A stretch of 64,000 bases of DNA from Tsukamurella sp040611135 (GCF_040611135.1 NZ_JBEXNL010000003.1:248001-312000), one strand, 5' to 3'. Shown: positions 1 to 9,089, counted from the stretch's first letter. The notes: generated by a model from the sequence alone, not told the origin. Program-made: numbers and translations.

Positions 1-326
1 ATCCCCGCATGGACGAGCGTGAGCCGGGACGCGGGAATCGCCGAGGGCACGTAGTAGTGGTTCTGGGGCGAGAGCACGAGGGTCGAGCGATCGACGCCGT
101 GGACGGCCCAGACGTCGACGGGCCCACCGGTGTTGTTCATGCGGACGAACCATCGCACCTCGTGTTCGTCGAGAGCGAGGAAGCAGCCGTCTTGCTCGGG
201 GCGTCGGCTCCCCGCGATGCCGCGCGCGGCACCCATGCGGCGCACGTCGAGGCCGTGGGCCGCGATCGACGCGCGGTTCGTCGTGGAACTGACGTGATGG
301 AGGACGGCGGACTCAGACCCCTGCAT
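1..326 (-). CDS. Hypothetical protein, 3' end cut by the window edge
   Basis: An open frame runs on the minus strand from an ATG at 326 off the left edge. The readable part is about 108 residues. Its second half reads like a real folded protein (WFVRMNNTGGPVDVWAVHG, then NHYYVPSAIP), whereas the other frames here are Arg/Ser/Pro-rich and look like shadows. I do not recognise a family and see no signal peptide or membrane segment. The start is the first ATG in frame. The 98 bases between this start and the phosphoesterase stop at 425 hold nothing I can name. Confidence 0.5.
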   Translation of the reverse strand, partial: MQGSESAVLHHVSSTTNRASIAAHGLDVRRMGAARGIAGSRRPEQDGCFLALDEHEVRWFVRMNNTGGPVDVWAVHGVDRSTLVLSPQNHYYVPSAIPASRLTLVHAG

Positions 327-424
327 GCGTTCAGCATCGCACGCGCCGCGGATCCTTCGCCCGGTCGAAACGCGGCGTGGGCGACGTCGACGCGGCGTGG
401 GGGACGTCACCGGCGGCGCCCGCG

Positions 425-2089
425 TCAGCGCAGCGGGTGGGTGAGGAGCAGCTCGCAGTTGCGGTCGGCGGCGGCGCCGAGGAGCGCGTCGTCGCGGTGG
501 ACGTCGTTGTAGGCCAGCTCGCGGTAGAGGCTGGCCAGGCCCTTCGCGCTGAGGTCCGACGGGTTCGCCGTGGCCGGGCTCGCGGCTTCGATCAGCGGGG
601 TGAACAGGCTCAGCGTGCCGTCGCGGTTGTCGGCGACCTCGATGATCCGGGCCAACTGCGGGAAGTCGACGTGGCTGGCGGTGTTGATCTCCCAGAAGCT
701 CTGCTTCGGCGTGGGGCCGGTGTGCGCGATCATCTCGTTCTTGTGGGTGTGGCCGTTGACCCACGCGATCACGTTCGGATGGTCCGTCAGCGTCTTCACG
801 ACCACGCCGCCGTCGTACTGCTTCTCGCCGGGCTCCTCGGGGTCGGCCAGCTTCGCGCCCATGGTCTTCGAGGTGTGGTGGCTGAACACGATCACGAGCT
901 GGTCCGGGTGCGCCGTGAGCTGTGCGACCAGCCACGCGAGCTGCCGCTCGCCGATCGACCCGTCGGCCAACCCTAGGTTGTTCGTCGTGTCGAGCGAGAT
1001 CCCCAGCACGCCCGGCGCGAGTTGGAAGGTGTACCAGGTCGGCCCGTCGGGACTGGCGAAGCCGTGTCCCACGGGGCCGGGCCCGGTGACGGCGGGGTCG
1101 AAGTGGCGGCGCACGAACTCGCGGGGGCTGAACGGAGAGCGCTTGAGGTCGACGGTGGCCGGGATGACCGGTCCGGACAGCTTGAGCTGCGCGAGCATCG
1201 GGCCGAGCTGCGACGGGTCGGTGGTGATCGCGCGGGCTATCGCGAGGGCCGCGGGGTCGGTGTGCGGGATATCGAACTTGACCGGCGACAGGTAGAGCCA
1301 GTCGGCGATGCCGTTGGGCAGCGTGCCGAGCAGGCCGTCGTCGTGGTTGCCGACGACGGCGTACCAGGGCATCGTCAGGCCCGGACTGGTGTGGACACCG
1401 ATGGCTGCCCGGAGGAAACCGGGGATCTGCTGGAAGCCCTTGTCCTTGTACGTGTCCCAGTACGGCGACTCGGACTGCCAGTAGAGAGCCGCGCCGTGCG
1501 CCTGGAGCCCCTCGAAGCGGTCGGGGGCGCCGGTGTTCGGCACGATCGTGCCGCCCGAGAGCACCGTCTGGAACCAGTTGAGCTCGGCGAGCTCACGGTT
1601 GTCGGTGTTGTCGCCGGTGGTGATCACGCAGTCGAACGGGCGCCCCGTGAAGGGGCCGGACCGCAGCGCGTTGATCCGTTCGACGAGCGACACCGCGCCC
1701 TGCGTGGTGAGCGTCTCCTGCGGGCGGAAGGCCGGCCCCTGGAACGGGTGGATGAACTCGAACCGCGCGGGGCTCTGCGCATCGACGATGTGCATGTCGG
1801 TCAGCTGCACGAAGGCGGCGAGCGGAGCGCGCGTGGCCTCGCGCGCACCGCCCGCGGTCGCGAGTTCCTGCCGGACGTACAGGGGCCAGCCGGCACCGTC
1901 GACCAGCGGGCGGTACCCGCCGGACCGGGCCGCACCGGGCACGCTCACCCGCTCGAGGGTGGTGCCGGAGATGTTCGCGGAGACGGTGGTGCCCGGCAGT
2001 GCGTGCGCGATCCGGCCGGTGGCGGCCGCGGCGGCGGTGGCGAGCGCGGCGGCGGCGCCCGCGCGCAGGAATCCCCGGCGTGTGGTCAT
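425..2089 (-). CDS. Tat-exported metallophosphoesterase (TIGR03767-like)
   Basis: A calcineurin-like phosphoesterase predicted to act outside the cytoplasmic membrane. From the ATG at 2089 it begins MTTRRGFLRAG, a twin-arginine signal, followed by an Ala-rich hydrophobic stretch. That is why I prefer this start to one seven codons upstream. The two-metal motifs appear in order: DMHIVD, TTGDNTDN, GNHDD, FSHHTSK and NGHTHKN. About 554 residues suits the secreted actinobacterial phosphoesterases of the TIGR03767 group. The substrate cannot be read from sequence. It stands alone, about 100 bp downstream of the siderophore-binding protein gene on the same strand, with no obvious joint function. 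Confidence 0.85.
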   Translation of the reverse strand: MTTRRGFLRAGAAAALATAAAAATGRIAHALPGTTVSANISGTTLERVSVPGAARSGGYRPLVDGAGWPLYVRQELATAGGAREATRAPLAAFVQLTDMHIVDAQSPARFEFIHPFQGPAFRPQETLTTQGAVSLVERINALRSGPFTGRPFDCVITTGDNTDNRELAELNWFQTVLSGGTIVPNTGAPDRFEGLQAHGAALYWQSESPYWDTYKDKGFQQIPGFLRAAIGVHTSPGLTMPWYAVVGNHDDGLLGTLPNGIADWLYLSPVKFDIPHTDPAALAIARAITTDPSQLGPMLAQLKLSGPVIPATVDLKRSPFSPREFVRRHFDPAVTGPGPVGHGFASPDGPTWYTFQLAPGVLGISLDTTNNLGLADGSIGERQLAWLVAQLTAHPDQLVIVFSHHTSKTMGAKLADPEEPGEKQYDGGVVVKTLTDHPNVIAWVNGHTHKNEMIAHTGPTPKQSFWEINTASHVDFPQLARIIEVADNRDGTLSLFTPLIEAASPATANPSDLSAKGLASLYRELAYNDVHRDDALLGAAADRNCELLLTHPLR

Positions 2090-2187
2090 GAGTAGAGACC
2101 CTAACCCCACGTCTCATGAGACACATGAACAACACGCGTAACATTGGTGATCGCTCGGCGGCGGCTGCGTGCCGGGCGCAGTGCCGC

Positions 2188-3210
2188 CTACTTCGCCAGG
2201 TACTCGCCCAGTTGCTTGACGATGAGATTGGCGCCGGTCGGACCGAGGCCGAGGTACCAGACGTCGTCGTCCACGCGGAAGGCCTTGCCCTTCTGCACGC
2301 CGCTCAGCTGCGACCAGCCGGGATTCGCCAGCGCCGCGGTCTCGCCGGTGTTCTCCGGCTTGCCGTAGCTGGAGTAGAAGATGTAGTCGCCGTCGGCCTG
2401 GGAGATGTTCTCCAGCGAGATCTCGGTGGCGAGCTCGTCGATGCCCTGCTTGCCCGCGCGTGGCAGCGCCGCGTCCTGCAGGATCACGCCGATCAGCGAC
2501 TTGTTGCCGTACAGGCGCAGCCGGTTCGGCATGAATCGCACGAGGGAGATGGTCGGCTTGGCGCCGGTGAAGCGCGCGCTGAGCGCCTTGGCGTTGTCGG
2601 CGTAGGAGTTCAGCGCGTCCTTCGCCTTCTGCTCCTCGCCGACCGCGGCGCCGATGAGGCGGAAGTTCTCCTTCCATGGGAAGCCGGGGCGGATGGAGAA
2701 GACGGTCGGCGCGATCGCCGAGAGCTGCTCGTACTGCTTGTCGACCCGCAGCTGGCTGCCGAGGATCAGGTCGGGCTTGAGCTTGGCGATGGCCTCGAGG
2801 TTGAGCGTGGTGTTCTTGCCCACGGTCTCGACGCCCTGCACCTTGTCGGCGAGGTAGGTCGGGATGGGGCTGGCGCCGTCGGTGACGACCATGCCGACCG
2901 GCTTGATGCCGAGCGTGATCACGGAGTCGAGCTCGCCGCTGTCGAGCACGACGATGCGCTCCGGCTTCTTCGGGATTTCGGTGACGCCGCGCGCGTGCTT
3001 GATGGTGCGGGGGAACACGCCGGGCGCGGCGTCGGTGCCCAGTTTGGCGGTCTCCGCGTCGGCCGTGCCGAACCGTTCGCCGCCGGTCGCGACCTCGGTG
3101 TTGCCCGAGTTCTTGGCGTCGTCGTTCGAGTTCGAGCAGGAGCTGATGCCGACGGTGGCGGCCAGCAGGACGACTGCGGGCGCGAGTCGCCGGGCGAGGG
3201 ATCGTGTCAT
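2188..3210 (-). CDS. Iron-siderophore ABC transporter substrate-binding lipoprotein
   Basis: A periplasmic-binding-fold lipoprotein for ferric-siderophore uptake. The N-terminus is a lipoprotein signal with lipobox VGISSC, followed by a Ser/Asn/Asp linker. The body has the FecB/TroA hallmarks: RIVVLDSGELDSVITLGIKPVG, a LKPDLILGS segment and IYSSYG-type distal-lobe sequence. About 340 residues is normal for the family. An IdeR/DtxR-type iron box lies 26 bp upstream, so expression should rise when iron is scarce. No permease or ATPase gene adjoins it, so it must share transporter parts encoded elsewhere. A GTG one codon upstream is an alternative start. Confidence 0.9.
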   Translation of the reverse strand: MTRSLARRLAPAVVLLAATVGISSCSNSNDDAKNSGNTEVATGGERFGTADAETAKLGTDAAPGVFPRTIKHARGVTEIPKKPERIVVLDSGELDSVITLGIKPVGMVVTDGASPIPTYLADKVQGVETVGKNTTLNLEAIAKLKPDLILGSQLRVDKQYEQLSAIAPTVFSIRPGFPWKENFRLIGAAVGEEQKAKDALNSYADNAKALSARFTGAKPTISLVRFMPNRLRLYGNKSLIGVILQDAALPRAGKQGIDELATEISLENISQADGDYIFYSSYGKPENTGETAALANPGWSQLSGVQKGKAFRVDDDVWYLGLGPTGANLIVKQLGEYLAK

Positions 3211-3235
3211 CACCTGCGGAATCCTAGCGGACCAT

Positions 3236-3254
3236 TTAGGTGAGGCATATCAAA
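3236..3254. promoter_or_regulatory. IdeR/DtxR-type iron box
   Basis: TTAGGTGAGGCATATCAAA matches the 19-bp mycobacterial IdeR consensus TTAGGTTAGGCTAACCTAA at 14 positions. The left half is almost perfect. It lies 26 bp before the siderophore-binding lipoprotein start and after the stop of the SDR gene, so the lipoprotein gene is the likely target. The consensus is recalled and the match was counted by eye. Confidence 0.7.
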
Positions 3255-3285
3255 GTTGCTCCGGGTGACCGCCAAGAGCCCGATG

Positions 3286-4107
3286 TCAGGTCAGCGACGC
3301 GATGGTGCGGTCCGTCGTCGCGGGCGAGAACAGGTCGACGACAGGGAGCAGCGCGCGCAGCGCGGCGGGCGAGACCTCGACCGGCTGGTGCGTCACCGCC
3401 CGGACGAGCCACCGCCCGGCCTCGTCCGGCTCGAGGGCCGAAGCGCCGGAGTACTCGGCCGTCGGGGCGATCATCTCGGTGCGGACCAGCGGGAAGTACA
3501 CGTTGGTCGCGTGCACGCCGGGGTGCGGTCGTTCCGCGTTCAGGCTCCGCCCGAAGATCGACAGCGCGTTCTTGGACGCCGCGTAGGCGGAGAACTTGGG
3601 AAAGGTGTTGGCGAGCAGGCCCCAGGTGCACACGTTGACGATCTGACCGCGGCCCCGCTCGATCATCCCCGGCAGCACACCGATCGAGAGCTGCACGGCC
3701 GCAAAATAATTCAGGTTCATCGTGCGCTGATAGTCGTGGAACCGGTCGGTGGAATCGGCGATGGTCCGCCGGATCGAGTGACCGGCGTTGTTGATCAGCA
3801 CGTCCACCTCGCCCAGATTGGTGAGCAGCCCGTCGATCGAGTCGGAGTCCGTCAGGTCGCACACGCGGTACTCGCCGCCGGTCAGCGCGCAGAGCTCCTC
3901 GAGCTCGTGCTCGCGCCGCGCCACCGCGATCACGTGGGCGCCGCGCCCGGCGAGCTGGAGTGCCGCCTCGCGGCCGATGCCCGACGATGCCCCGGTCACC
4001 ACGATCCGCAGGCCGCGGACCGTCCGGCCCGGGCCGGACAGGACGTTGTCGAGCGACTCGGGCAGCAGGCTCCGGCGCTGCATCAGGTCACGCAGAGAGA
4101 TCGACAT
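3286..4107 (-). CDS. SDR-family oxidoreductase, last gene of the dprE1-dprE2-aftA run
   Basis: A classical short-chain dehydrogenase/reductase of 273 residues. It shows the Rossmann glycine motif VVTGASSGIGREAA near residue 40, the NNAG motif (LINNAGHS) and the catalytic YAASK. The usual catalytic serine is replaced by Cys/Thr in the VNVCTWG segment, which may alter activity or simply be a variant of this subgroup. It starts 3 bp after the aftA stop, so it is probably translated from the same transcript. A role in cell-wall lipid or sugar metabolism is suggested only by position. In Mycobacterium the gene after aftA is embC, so this neighbour is different. Confidence 0.75.
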   Translation of the reverse strand: MSISLRDLMQRRSLLPESLDNVLSGPGRTVRGLRIVVTGASSGIGREAALQLAGRGAHVIAVARREHELEELCALTGGEYRVCDLTDSDSIDGLLTNLGEVDVLINNAGHSIRRTIADSTDRFHDYQRTMNLNYFAAVQLSIGVLPGMIERGRGQIVNVCTWGLLANTFPKFSAYAASKNALSIFGRSLNAERPHPGVHATNVYFPLVRTEMIAPTAEYSGASALEPDEAGRWLVRAVTHQPVEVSPAALRALLPVVDLFSPATTDRTIASLT

Positions 4108-4110
4108 CGG

Positions 4111-5994
4111 TCACTTCCTCACGATCACGACGAACGGGCCCGTCTCGGTGACGGCGAATCTGGGGTCCTCGAACAGCTTCTCGGGGAACACGACGGTGTA
4201 CCGGCGCACGTTCGGGTCGTTCGGGTACACGTCCTCGGCCAGGCGCAGCGACAGGCCGTCGGCGGACCGTCGGAACACGAACGCGGTGGGGGCGCGCCAG
4301 GGCGTGGTGTCGAGCGCGTGGATCAGCTCGTCGGGGGTATCGAGTTTCGCCCACGATTCGATCGCCGCGGACCGGGCGCTGAAGTGCGCCAGCGGGTTCG
4401 CGTAGTTCGACGTGAGGTTCTGGAAGCCCCAGTACGGGTAGATCGCGAGGAAGCCGTAGTCGGCGGTGAGCACCACGGTGTCGGTCCGGGGCTTCCCGGT
4501 CGCGGCCAGGATCGCCGCGTCCACGTCCTTGTACGACGATTCCGCGCCCGCGGGCCGGCGGTCGCCGCGGTGCCCGTCACCGTCGGTGTCCGAGTAGGCG
4601 ACGGCGATCTCCCCGGCCAGCTGCGCGGGGATGGTCTGCGCGACGCCGACGGCGGCGAGCCCCGCGAGCACGATTCCGGCCTGCCGGTACCGGGGGTAGC
4701 CCTCGCCGAGCGAGCCGACCAGCGAGACCGCGCCGAGTGCGCCCGCGGCGGCGAGCAGGATGTGCAGCACGGGCTCGGTGCGGAAGCCGAGCAGCGTTGT
4801 CCCGGCGGGCGCGGCGACCATCGACAGCAGCGCCCACAGGTACACCCCGCCGACCGCGAGGCCCAGAGCCTGGGCGTGCAGGCAGGTCCGGGCGCGCACC
4901 AGGATCCAGACGACGCCGGTCAGCGCGAGAGCGCCGAGCAGCGAGAAGTGCAGCATGGGGAAGGGCAGGACCGAGCCCTGCTCGGGCAGGTAGTGGAAGG
5001 CCGACCCCTTGGGGTCGGTGCCGCCGCGGACGGCACGCAACAGGAACGGGCCGTAGGCGGGCGTGCCGATGACGATGGCGATCACGCCCATCGCGGCGAC
5101 GCGCACCGGGTAACGCCACTCGAACCGGCGCTCGCGCACCCACGCGGCGATCAGCGCGACCACGCCCATCAGCACGACGGCGAACGCCGCGACCCCGAGG
5201 TAGAGCGTGTAGAACCAGACCGCGACGCCGAGGTACACGCCGACCAGCGCGATCGCGCCGCGATGGCCGCGCAGGATCGCGTACCAGGCGATGATCAGCA
5301 CGGGCGGAAGCACGATAGCGACCGCCGCGCCGTAGGGCTCGGACGACCCGTAGAGCAGCATGGCGACCGTGGTTGCGAGCGTCGCGGCGACGGCGCGAGC
5401 GGGACTCCACACGGCCAGCCAGAGGGCGAGCGCGATCGCCGCGGCCACCGCGAGCGAGATGATCGCCCAGGGCTGGTACGCCTCCCAACCGTCCATCCCG
5501 AACGCCCTCGCGAACCGCCCGCCGAGCCAGAACCAGCCGGGCGAGTACAGCGGGGGCATGTCCGCGTAGGTCATGTCCGCGAGCCGCGGTGAGCTCGTGA
5601 GGCGCGTGAGGTACTCGGTGCGGAACTGCTGGTCGACGGAGATGCCGCCGAGGTACAGCTTGGTGCCGCCGAGTGGCAGCGCCAGGGTGAGCGTGACGAA
5701 TCCAGCGACCGTCGCGAACGACACCAGCCGGGCGAGGCGCGCGGGCCACCGTCGGGCATGGGACAGGACGAGCGCGCAGGCGGTGAGCACCGCGATCGCG
5801 GCGACCTGCCCGACGGTGGCGAAGGCCCGCGTGACGTTCGAGCTGCTGTAGGCGGGCCAGTCGACCGAACGGATGGCCAGCCACCCGACGACGCCGACCG
5901 CCGCCGCGAGGATCACGGCGGCGGCGAGGTCGAGGGCCAGGTCCCGGGCCCGGACGGGGGCCTCGGGAGCGTCGACGGTGCGCGGTGCAGTCAC
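4111..5994 (-). CDS. aftA: AftA, galactan arabinofuranosyltransferase (GT85)
   Basis: A polytopic GT-C-fold enzyme that adds the first arabinofuranose residues to the galactan backbone of arabinogalactan, using decaprenyl-phosphoarabinose as donor. The protein has 627 residues. It has many hydrophobic helices in its first two thirds and a soluble C-terminal domain. The AftA signatures are clear: DQQFRTEYLTRL around residue 121 and DMTYADMPPLYSPGWFW around 140-156, in the loop that carries the catalytic acidic residues. It starts with GTG. It follows dprE2 by 44 bp, and dprE1/dprE2 make its donor, so substrate supply and use are linked in one operon. Confidence 0.93.
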   Translation of the reverse strand: MTAPRTVDAPEAPVRARDLALDLAAAVILAAAVGVVGWLAIRSVDWPAYSSSNVTRAFATVGQVAAIAVLTACALVLSHARRWPARLARLVSFATVAGFVTLTLALPLGGTKLYLGGISVDQQFRTEYLTRLTSSPRLADMTYADMPPLYSPGWFWLGGRFARAFGMDGWEAYQPWAIISLAVAAAIALALWLAVWSPARAVAATLATTVAMLLYGSSEPYGAAVAIVLPPVLIIAWYAILRGHRGAIALVGVYLGVAVWFYTLYLGVAAFAVVLMGVVALIAAWVRERRFEWRYPVRVAAMGVIAIVIGTPAYGPFLLRAVRGGTDPKGSAFHYLPEQGSVLPFPMLHFSLLGALALTGVVWILVRARTCLHAQALGLAVGGVYLWALLSMVAAPAGTTLLGFRTEPVLHILLAAAGALGAVSLVGSLGEGYPRYRQAGIVLAGLAAVGVAQTIPAQLAGEIAVAYSDTDGDGHRGDRRPAGAESSYKDVDAAILAATGKPRTDTVVLTADYGFLAIYPYWGFQNLTSNYANPLAHFSARSAAIESWAKLDTPDELIHALDTTPWRAPTAFVFRRSADGLSLRLAEDVYPNDPNVRRYTVVFPEKLFEDPRFAVTETGPFVVIVRK

Positions 5995-6038
5995 GCGGTC
6001 AGACTAGATGGGCGGGTTCGTCAGCGGCCACGCCCGTG

Positions 6039-6800
6039 CTAGATCGGCAGCTTGCGGAAGATCGGCTGCGGGATGTTCTTGAGGCCGAAGTTGACGAAGG
6101 CCCACGGTGCGGGGGCGAAGACGATCCGCTTGCCGGCCATCGCGGCGTCGACGGCGAGGCGACCGATGACGTCCTTGTCGATCGTCAGCGGCGCCTCCTT
6201 GACGTGCGCGGAGAACTTGGTGCGCACCATGCCCGGCCGGACCACGGTGACGGAGCCGCCGAAGGGCTCGAGCGCCTGGCCCAGGTTGAGATAGAAGCCG
6301 TCGAAGCCGGCCTTGGAGGAGCCGTAGACGAAGTTGGTGCGGCGGGGCCGCAGGCCCGCCACCGAGCTCATCGCGATGATCTGGCCGTGGCCCTGCTCCT
6401 TGATCCTCTGGCCCAGGAGCACGCCCACGGACACGGCGCCGGTGTAGTTGACCTGCGCCAGCAGCACGGCCTTGCGCTGGTTCTGCCACAGCTCCTCGGC
6501 GTCGAAGTCGAGGGCGAAGGCCACGATCGCGACGTCGATGTCGCCGCCCGCGAAGGCGGCGTCGATGGTCTTCTCATGACCGTCGAAGTCGGTGGCGTCG
6601 AAGTCGACGACCTCGACCGAGGTGGCGCCCGCCGCCTCGACCTGGGCGACGGCCTGCTCGCGCAGCGGATCGTTCGGCAGCGCGGCGAGCACGACACGGA
6701 TCGGGCCCTTCGCGAGGTACTCCTCGACGATGGAGAGGCCGATCTCGGAGGTGCCACCGAGCAGCAGGATGGACTGGGGGACGCCGACGGCGTTCTTCAT
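6039..6800 (-). CDS. dprE2: DprE2, decaprenylphosphoryl-2-keto-ribose reductase
   Basis: An NADH-dependent SDR enzyme that reduces the 2-keto intermediate from DprE1 to decaprenylphosphoryl-arabinose, completing the epimerisation of DPR to DPA. The 253-residue protein starts MKNAVGVPQSILLLGGTSEIG, with a Rossmann motif GGTSEIG, and has the active-site segment SSVAGLRPRRTNFVYGSSKAG (Ser, Tyr and Lys all present). Size and motifs match Rv3791. It lies 28 bp after dprE1 and 44 bp before aftA in the same orientation. Confidence 0.94.
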   Translation of the reverse strand: MKNAVGVPQSILLLGGTSEIGLSIVEEYLAKGPIRVVLAALPNDPLREQAVAQVEAAGATSVEVVDFDATDFDGHEKTIDAAFAGGDIDVAIVAFALDFDAEELWQNQRKAVLLAQVNYTGAVSVGVLLGQRIKEQGHGQIIAMSSVAGLRPRRTNFVYGSSKAGFDGFYLNLGQALEPFGGSVTVVRPGMVRTKFSAHVKEAPLTIDKDVIGRLAVDAAMAGKRIVFAPAPWAFVNFGLKNIPQPIFRKLPI

Positions 6801-6828
6801 GGGGTGTGATTCCTTGCGGTCGTGAGGC

Positions 6829-8253
6829 TCAGGCGAGTTCGAGGCGGCGGCCCATGTCGGACATGAACACGCCGGTGGGATCGATCGTGCGACGCGTGGC
6901 GATCCACTCGTCGACCCGCGGGTACATGGCGTGGAACATCGCCGCGGTGGTGCGGGAGTCCTTCGCGGTGTACAGGCGCCCGCCCATGGCGAAGACGCGC
7001 TTGTCGAGCTCGGTGACGAACTCGTGCAGGCCCTTCTTGATGGGGAAGTCCAGGCACACGTTCCAGCCGCGCATGGGGAAGCTCAGCGGCGCGTCGTTGC
7101 CGTCGCCGAACAGCTTGATCACGTTGAGGAAGCTCACGTGGCCCGAGGCCTGGATGTCGCGGATGATCGCCTTGAACTCGTCCTCGTTGCCCGGCGGCAC
7201 CACGAACTGGTACTGGATGAAGCCCTTGGGGCCGTAGGCGCGGTTCCACTCGCCGAACAGATCGAGCGGGTGGTAGAACTGGGTCAGGTTGGCGATCTTG
7301 CCCTGGTAGGTGCTGCCCGTCGCGCGGTAGTACACCTCGCTGAGCAGGGCGAAGTCGAACTTGTTCGCCAGGCCGTGGGGGAAGACGTCCGGCAGGGTGA
7401 CGAGCTGCGGCGCGTCGAACTTCAGCGGTTCCTTGGCCAGCTTGTCGGGCAGGTCCTCGAGCTTCGCGAGGCTGCCCTTGGAGAAGGTGCCGCGGCCGAG
7501 CTTCTTCTTCGAGATGGAGTCGAACCAGCCGGACGAGAAGTCGGCCCCGTCCTCCCAGCCGTTCAGGTGCAGGTCGACGGTCTCGTCGAGCGAGCCCGTC
7601 ACGCAGCCGTCGGCCTTGAAGTAGGCCGTCTCGGTGCGCTGCATGTGCAGCTTGGCGCGCAGGATGATGCCGGTCAGGCCGATACCGCCGACGGTGGCCC
7701 AGAAGAGCTCTCCCGTCGGGTCGTCCGGCGTGCCCTTCGGCGCGAGCGTGAGGATGCGGCCGTCGGCCACGAGCAGCGTGATCTCGGCGACCTGATTGCC
7801 GAAGCTGCCGGTCGAGTGGTGGCTCTTGCCGTGGATGTCGTGCGCGATGGCGCCGCCGACGGTGACCTGCCGCGTGCCGGGGAGCACGGGAACCCACAGG
7901 CCGAAGGGCAGCGCAGCCTTCATCAGCGTGTCGAGGTCGACGCCTGCGTCCACGTCGGCGACGGCCTTCTCGGCATCGATGTCGTGGATGGCGCTGAGCG
8001 GCGTCATGTCGATGGTCAGGCCGCCGGAGTTCTGCGCCGATTCGTTGTACGAGCGGCCCAGGCCGCGCGCGATGACGCCGCGGCGCAGGTAGGCGGGCTT
8101 GTCGGCCTCGGCGTCGGCCACGACGGCCACGGCCTTGGCGATCTGGTCCACGTCGGGGGTGGACAGCACGTGCCCCTCGATCGGGGTGGTGCGCGACCAC
8201 CCCATCAGCTTGCGCGTCGAGATGGGCAGATAGGGAAGAGTTGTCTCGGACAT
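6829..8253 (-). CDS. dprE1: DprE1, decaprenylphosphoryl-ribose 2'-oxidase
   Basis: An FAD enzyme of the VAO family that oxidises decaprenylphosphoryl-ribose at C2', the first half of DPA synthesis. With the ATG at 8253 (MSETTLPYLP) it has 474 residues, near the 461 of M. tuberculosis. The FAD-binding segment PGTRQVTVGGAIAHDIHGKS spans about residues 125-144. The cysteine in GWNVCLDFP (about 400) corresponds to Cys387, which benzothiazinones modify, and the lysine in LYTAKDSRTT (about 431) to catalytic Lys418. Both are kept. An ATG eight codons upstream is possible but adds residues unlike the family. It is the first gene of the dprE1-dprE2-aftA-SDR run. Confidence 0.95.
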   Translation of the reverse strand: MSETTLPYLPISTRKLMGWSRTTPIEGHVLSTPDVDQIAKAVAVVADAEADKPAYLRRGVIARGLGRSYNESAQNSGGLTIDMTPLSAIHDIDAEKAVADVDAGVDLDTLMKAALPFGLWVPVLPGTRQVTVGGAIAHDIHGKSHHSTGSFGNQVAEITLLVADGRILTLAPKGTPDDPTGELFWATVGGIGLTGIILRAKLHMQRTETAYFKADGCVTGSLDETVDLHLNGWEDGADFSSGWFDSISKKKLGRGTFSKGSLAKLEDLPDKLAKEPLKFDAPQLVTLPDVFPHGLANKFDFALLSEVYYRATGSTYQGKIANLTQFYHPLDLFGEWNRAYGPKGFIQYQFVVPPGNEDEFKAIIRDIQASGHVSFLNVIKLFGDGNDAPLSFPMRGWNVCLDFPIKKGLHEFVTELDKRVFAMGGRLYTAKDSRTTAAMFHAMYPRVDEWIATRRTIDPTGVFMSDMGRRLELA

Positions 8254-8444
8254 CGCAGGCCAGAATACCGCGCCCAACCTGAGCCGACACTGAGCTTGAG
8301 TCCGCTGTGACCCCTCCGGTGCATCGCGCCGGGGCGATCGCGTGGGCGGGGATCACGCCGATCGCGCGACACTCGGATTCGGTCCGTTCCGGACAGCGCG
8401 TCCATATCGGACAGGATCCGAGTGCGCCGGGATCGGTCTACCCC

Positions 8445-8487
8445 GAGAGTGTGACGCGGATTGCGGCCGGACCGGCGTCACACTCTC
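8445..8487. terminator. Inverted repeat at the 3' end of the TetR gene
   Basis: Thirteen-base perfect arms (GAGAGTGTGACGC and its complement) flank a 17-base spacer. The right arm covers the last codons of the minus-strand TetR gene, so the hairpin forms as that transcript ends. There is no T-tract, which is common in high-GC actinobacteria. It could instead be a protein-binding site. The rest of 8254-8444, upstream of dprE1, holds no other feature I can support. Confidence 0.45.
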
Positions 8488-9089
8488 CCGGGCTCGGTGC
8501 TCACCGACAGTCGGGGCTTATCGTCCGACGGTGCGCCGGGCTCGCGCAGGTGCTCCCACATCGCGTCCACGAGGGGCTGGAGGAACAGGCTGCCGAGCTG
8601 CCGGACCATCATGGCGATGACCTGGTCGGACTCGGCGCGGTCGGTGGATGCGAGGTGGGCCGCGCGCAGCCGCACGACCTCGCTGCGGCCGAGGTCGGCG
8701 AGCCGGATCAAGAGGTTCGACCCGGCGGGGTCGAGAAAGGAACGGCGCAGGTAGTCCACGACGGCCGGATGCCGGGCCAGCATCTCGCGGACGGCCGCGT
8801 CGCGCGCGGCAGCGACCTCCGCGGGCGGGCCCTCGTCCGGCACGCTCGCGATCGCCCGGGCGTGGTACTCGACGATCTGCTCCTCGACCGCTCCCCGCAG
8901 CCCGTCCTTCGTCGTGAAGTGGTGCTGCACGAGGCCGACGGTGACCCCCGCGCGGGCCGCGACGGCGCGTAGGGGGACGGCGCTCGCGCCCTGCGCGGCG
9001 AACAGCTCCAGTGCGGCGTTGCGGATCCTCGCCTTGGCGGTGAGGTCGTCGCTCGTCGCAGGGAGATCGGTCCCGGATGTCCCTTCCAC
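8478..9089 (-). CDS. TetR/AcrR-family transcriptional regulator
   Basis: A one-component repressor with an N-terminal TetR helix-turn-helix: AALELFAAQGASAVPLRAVAARAGVTVGLVQHHF, then a ligand-binding helical domain. About 203 residues from the GTG at 9089 is the family size. The open frame continues upstream to 9185, but that stretch (QRNPRAST and before) is low-complexity and would reach to the start of the divergent acyl-CoA dehydrogenase gene, so I chose the internal GTG. The start is uncertain. Its divergence from the dehydrogenase suggests it controls that gene and itself through the shared region. Confidence 0.8.
   Translation of the reverse strand: MEGTSGTDLPATSDDLTAKARIRNAALELFAAQGASAVPLRAVAARAGVTVGLVQHHFTTKDGLRGAVEEQIVEYHARAIASVPDEGPPAEVAAARDAAVREMLARHPAVVDYLRRSFLDPAGSNLLIRLADLGRSEVVRLRAAHLASTDRAESDQVIAMMVRQLGSLFLQPLVDAMWEHLREPGAPSDDKPRLSVSTEPGRV

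Noticed and set aside
9..512. Plus-strand open frame at the left edge
   Set aside because: The minus-strand frame through 1-326 has far better protein character, and this frame runs on into the phosphoesterase gene.
3256..5592. Plus-strand open frame of 778 codons
   Set aside because: Antisense to the SDR gene and aftA; composition is Arg/Gly/His-rich and lacks any motif.
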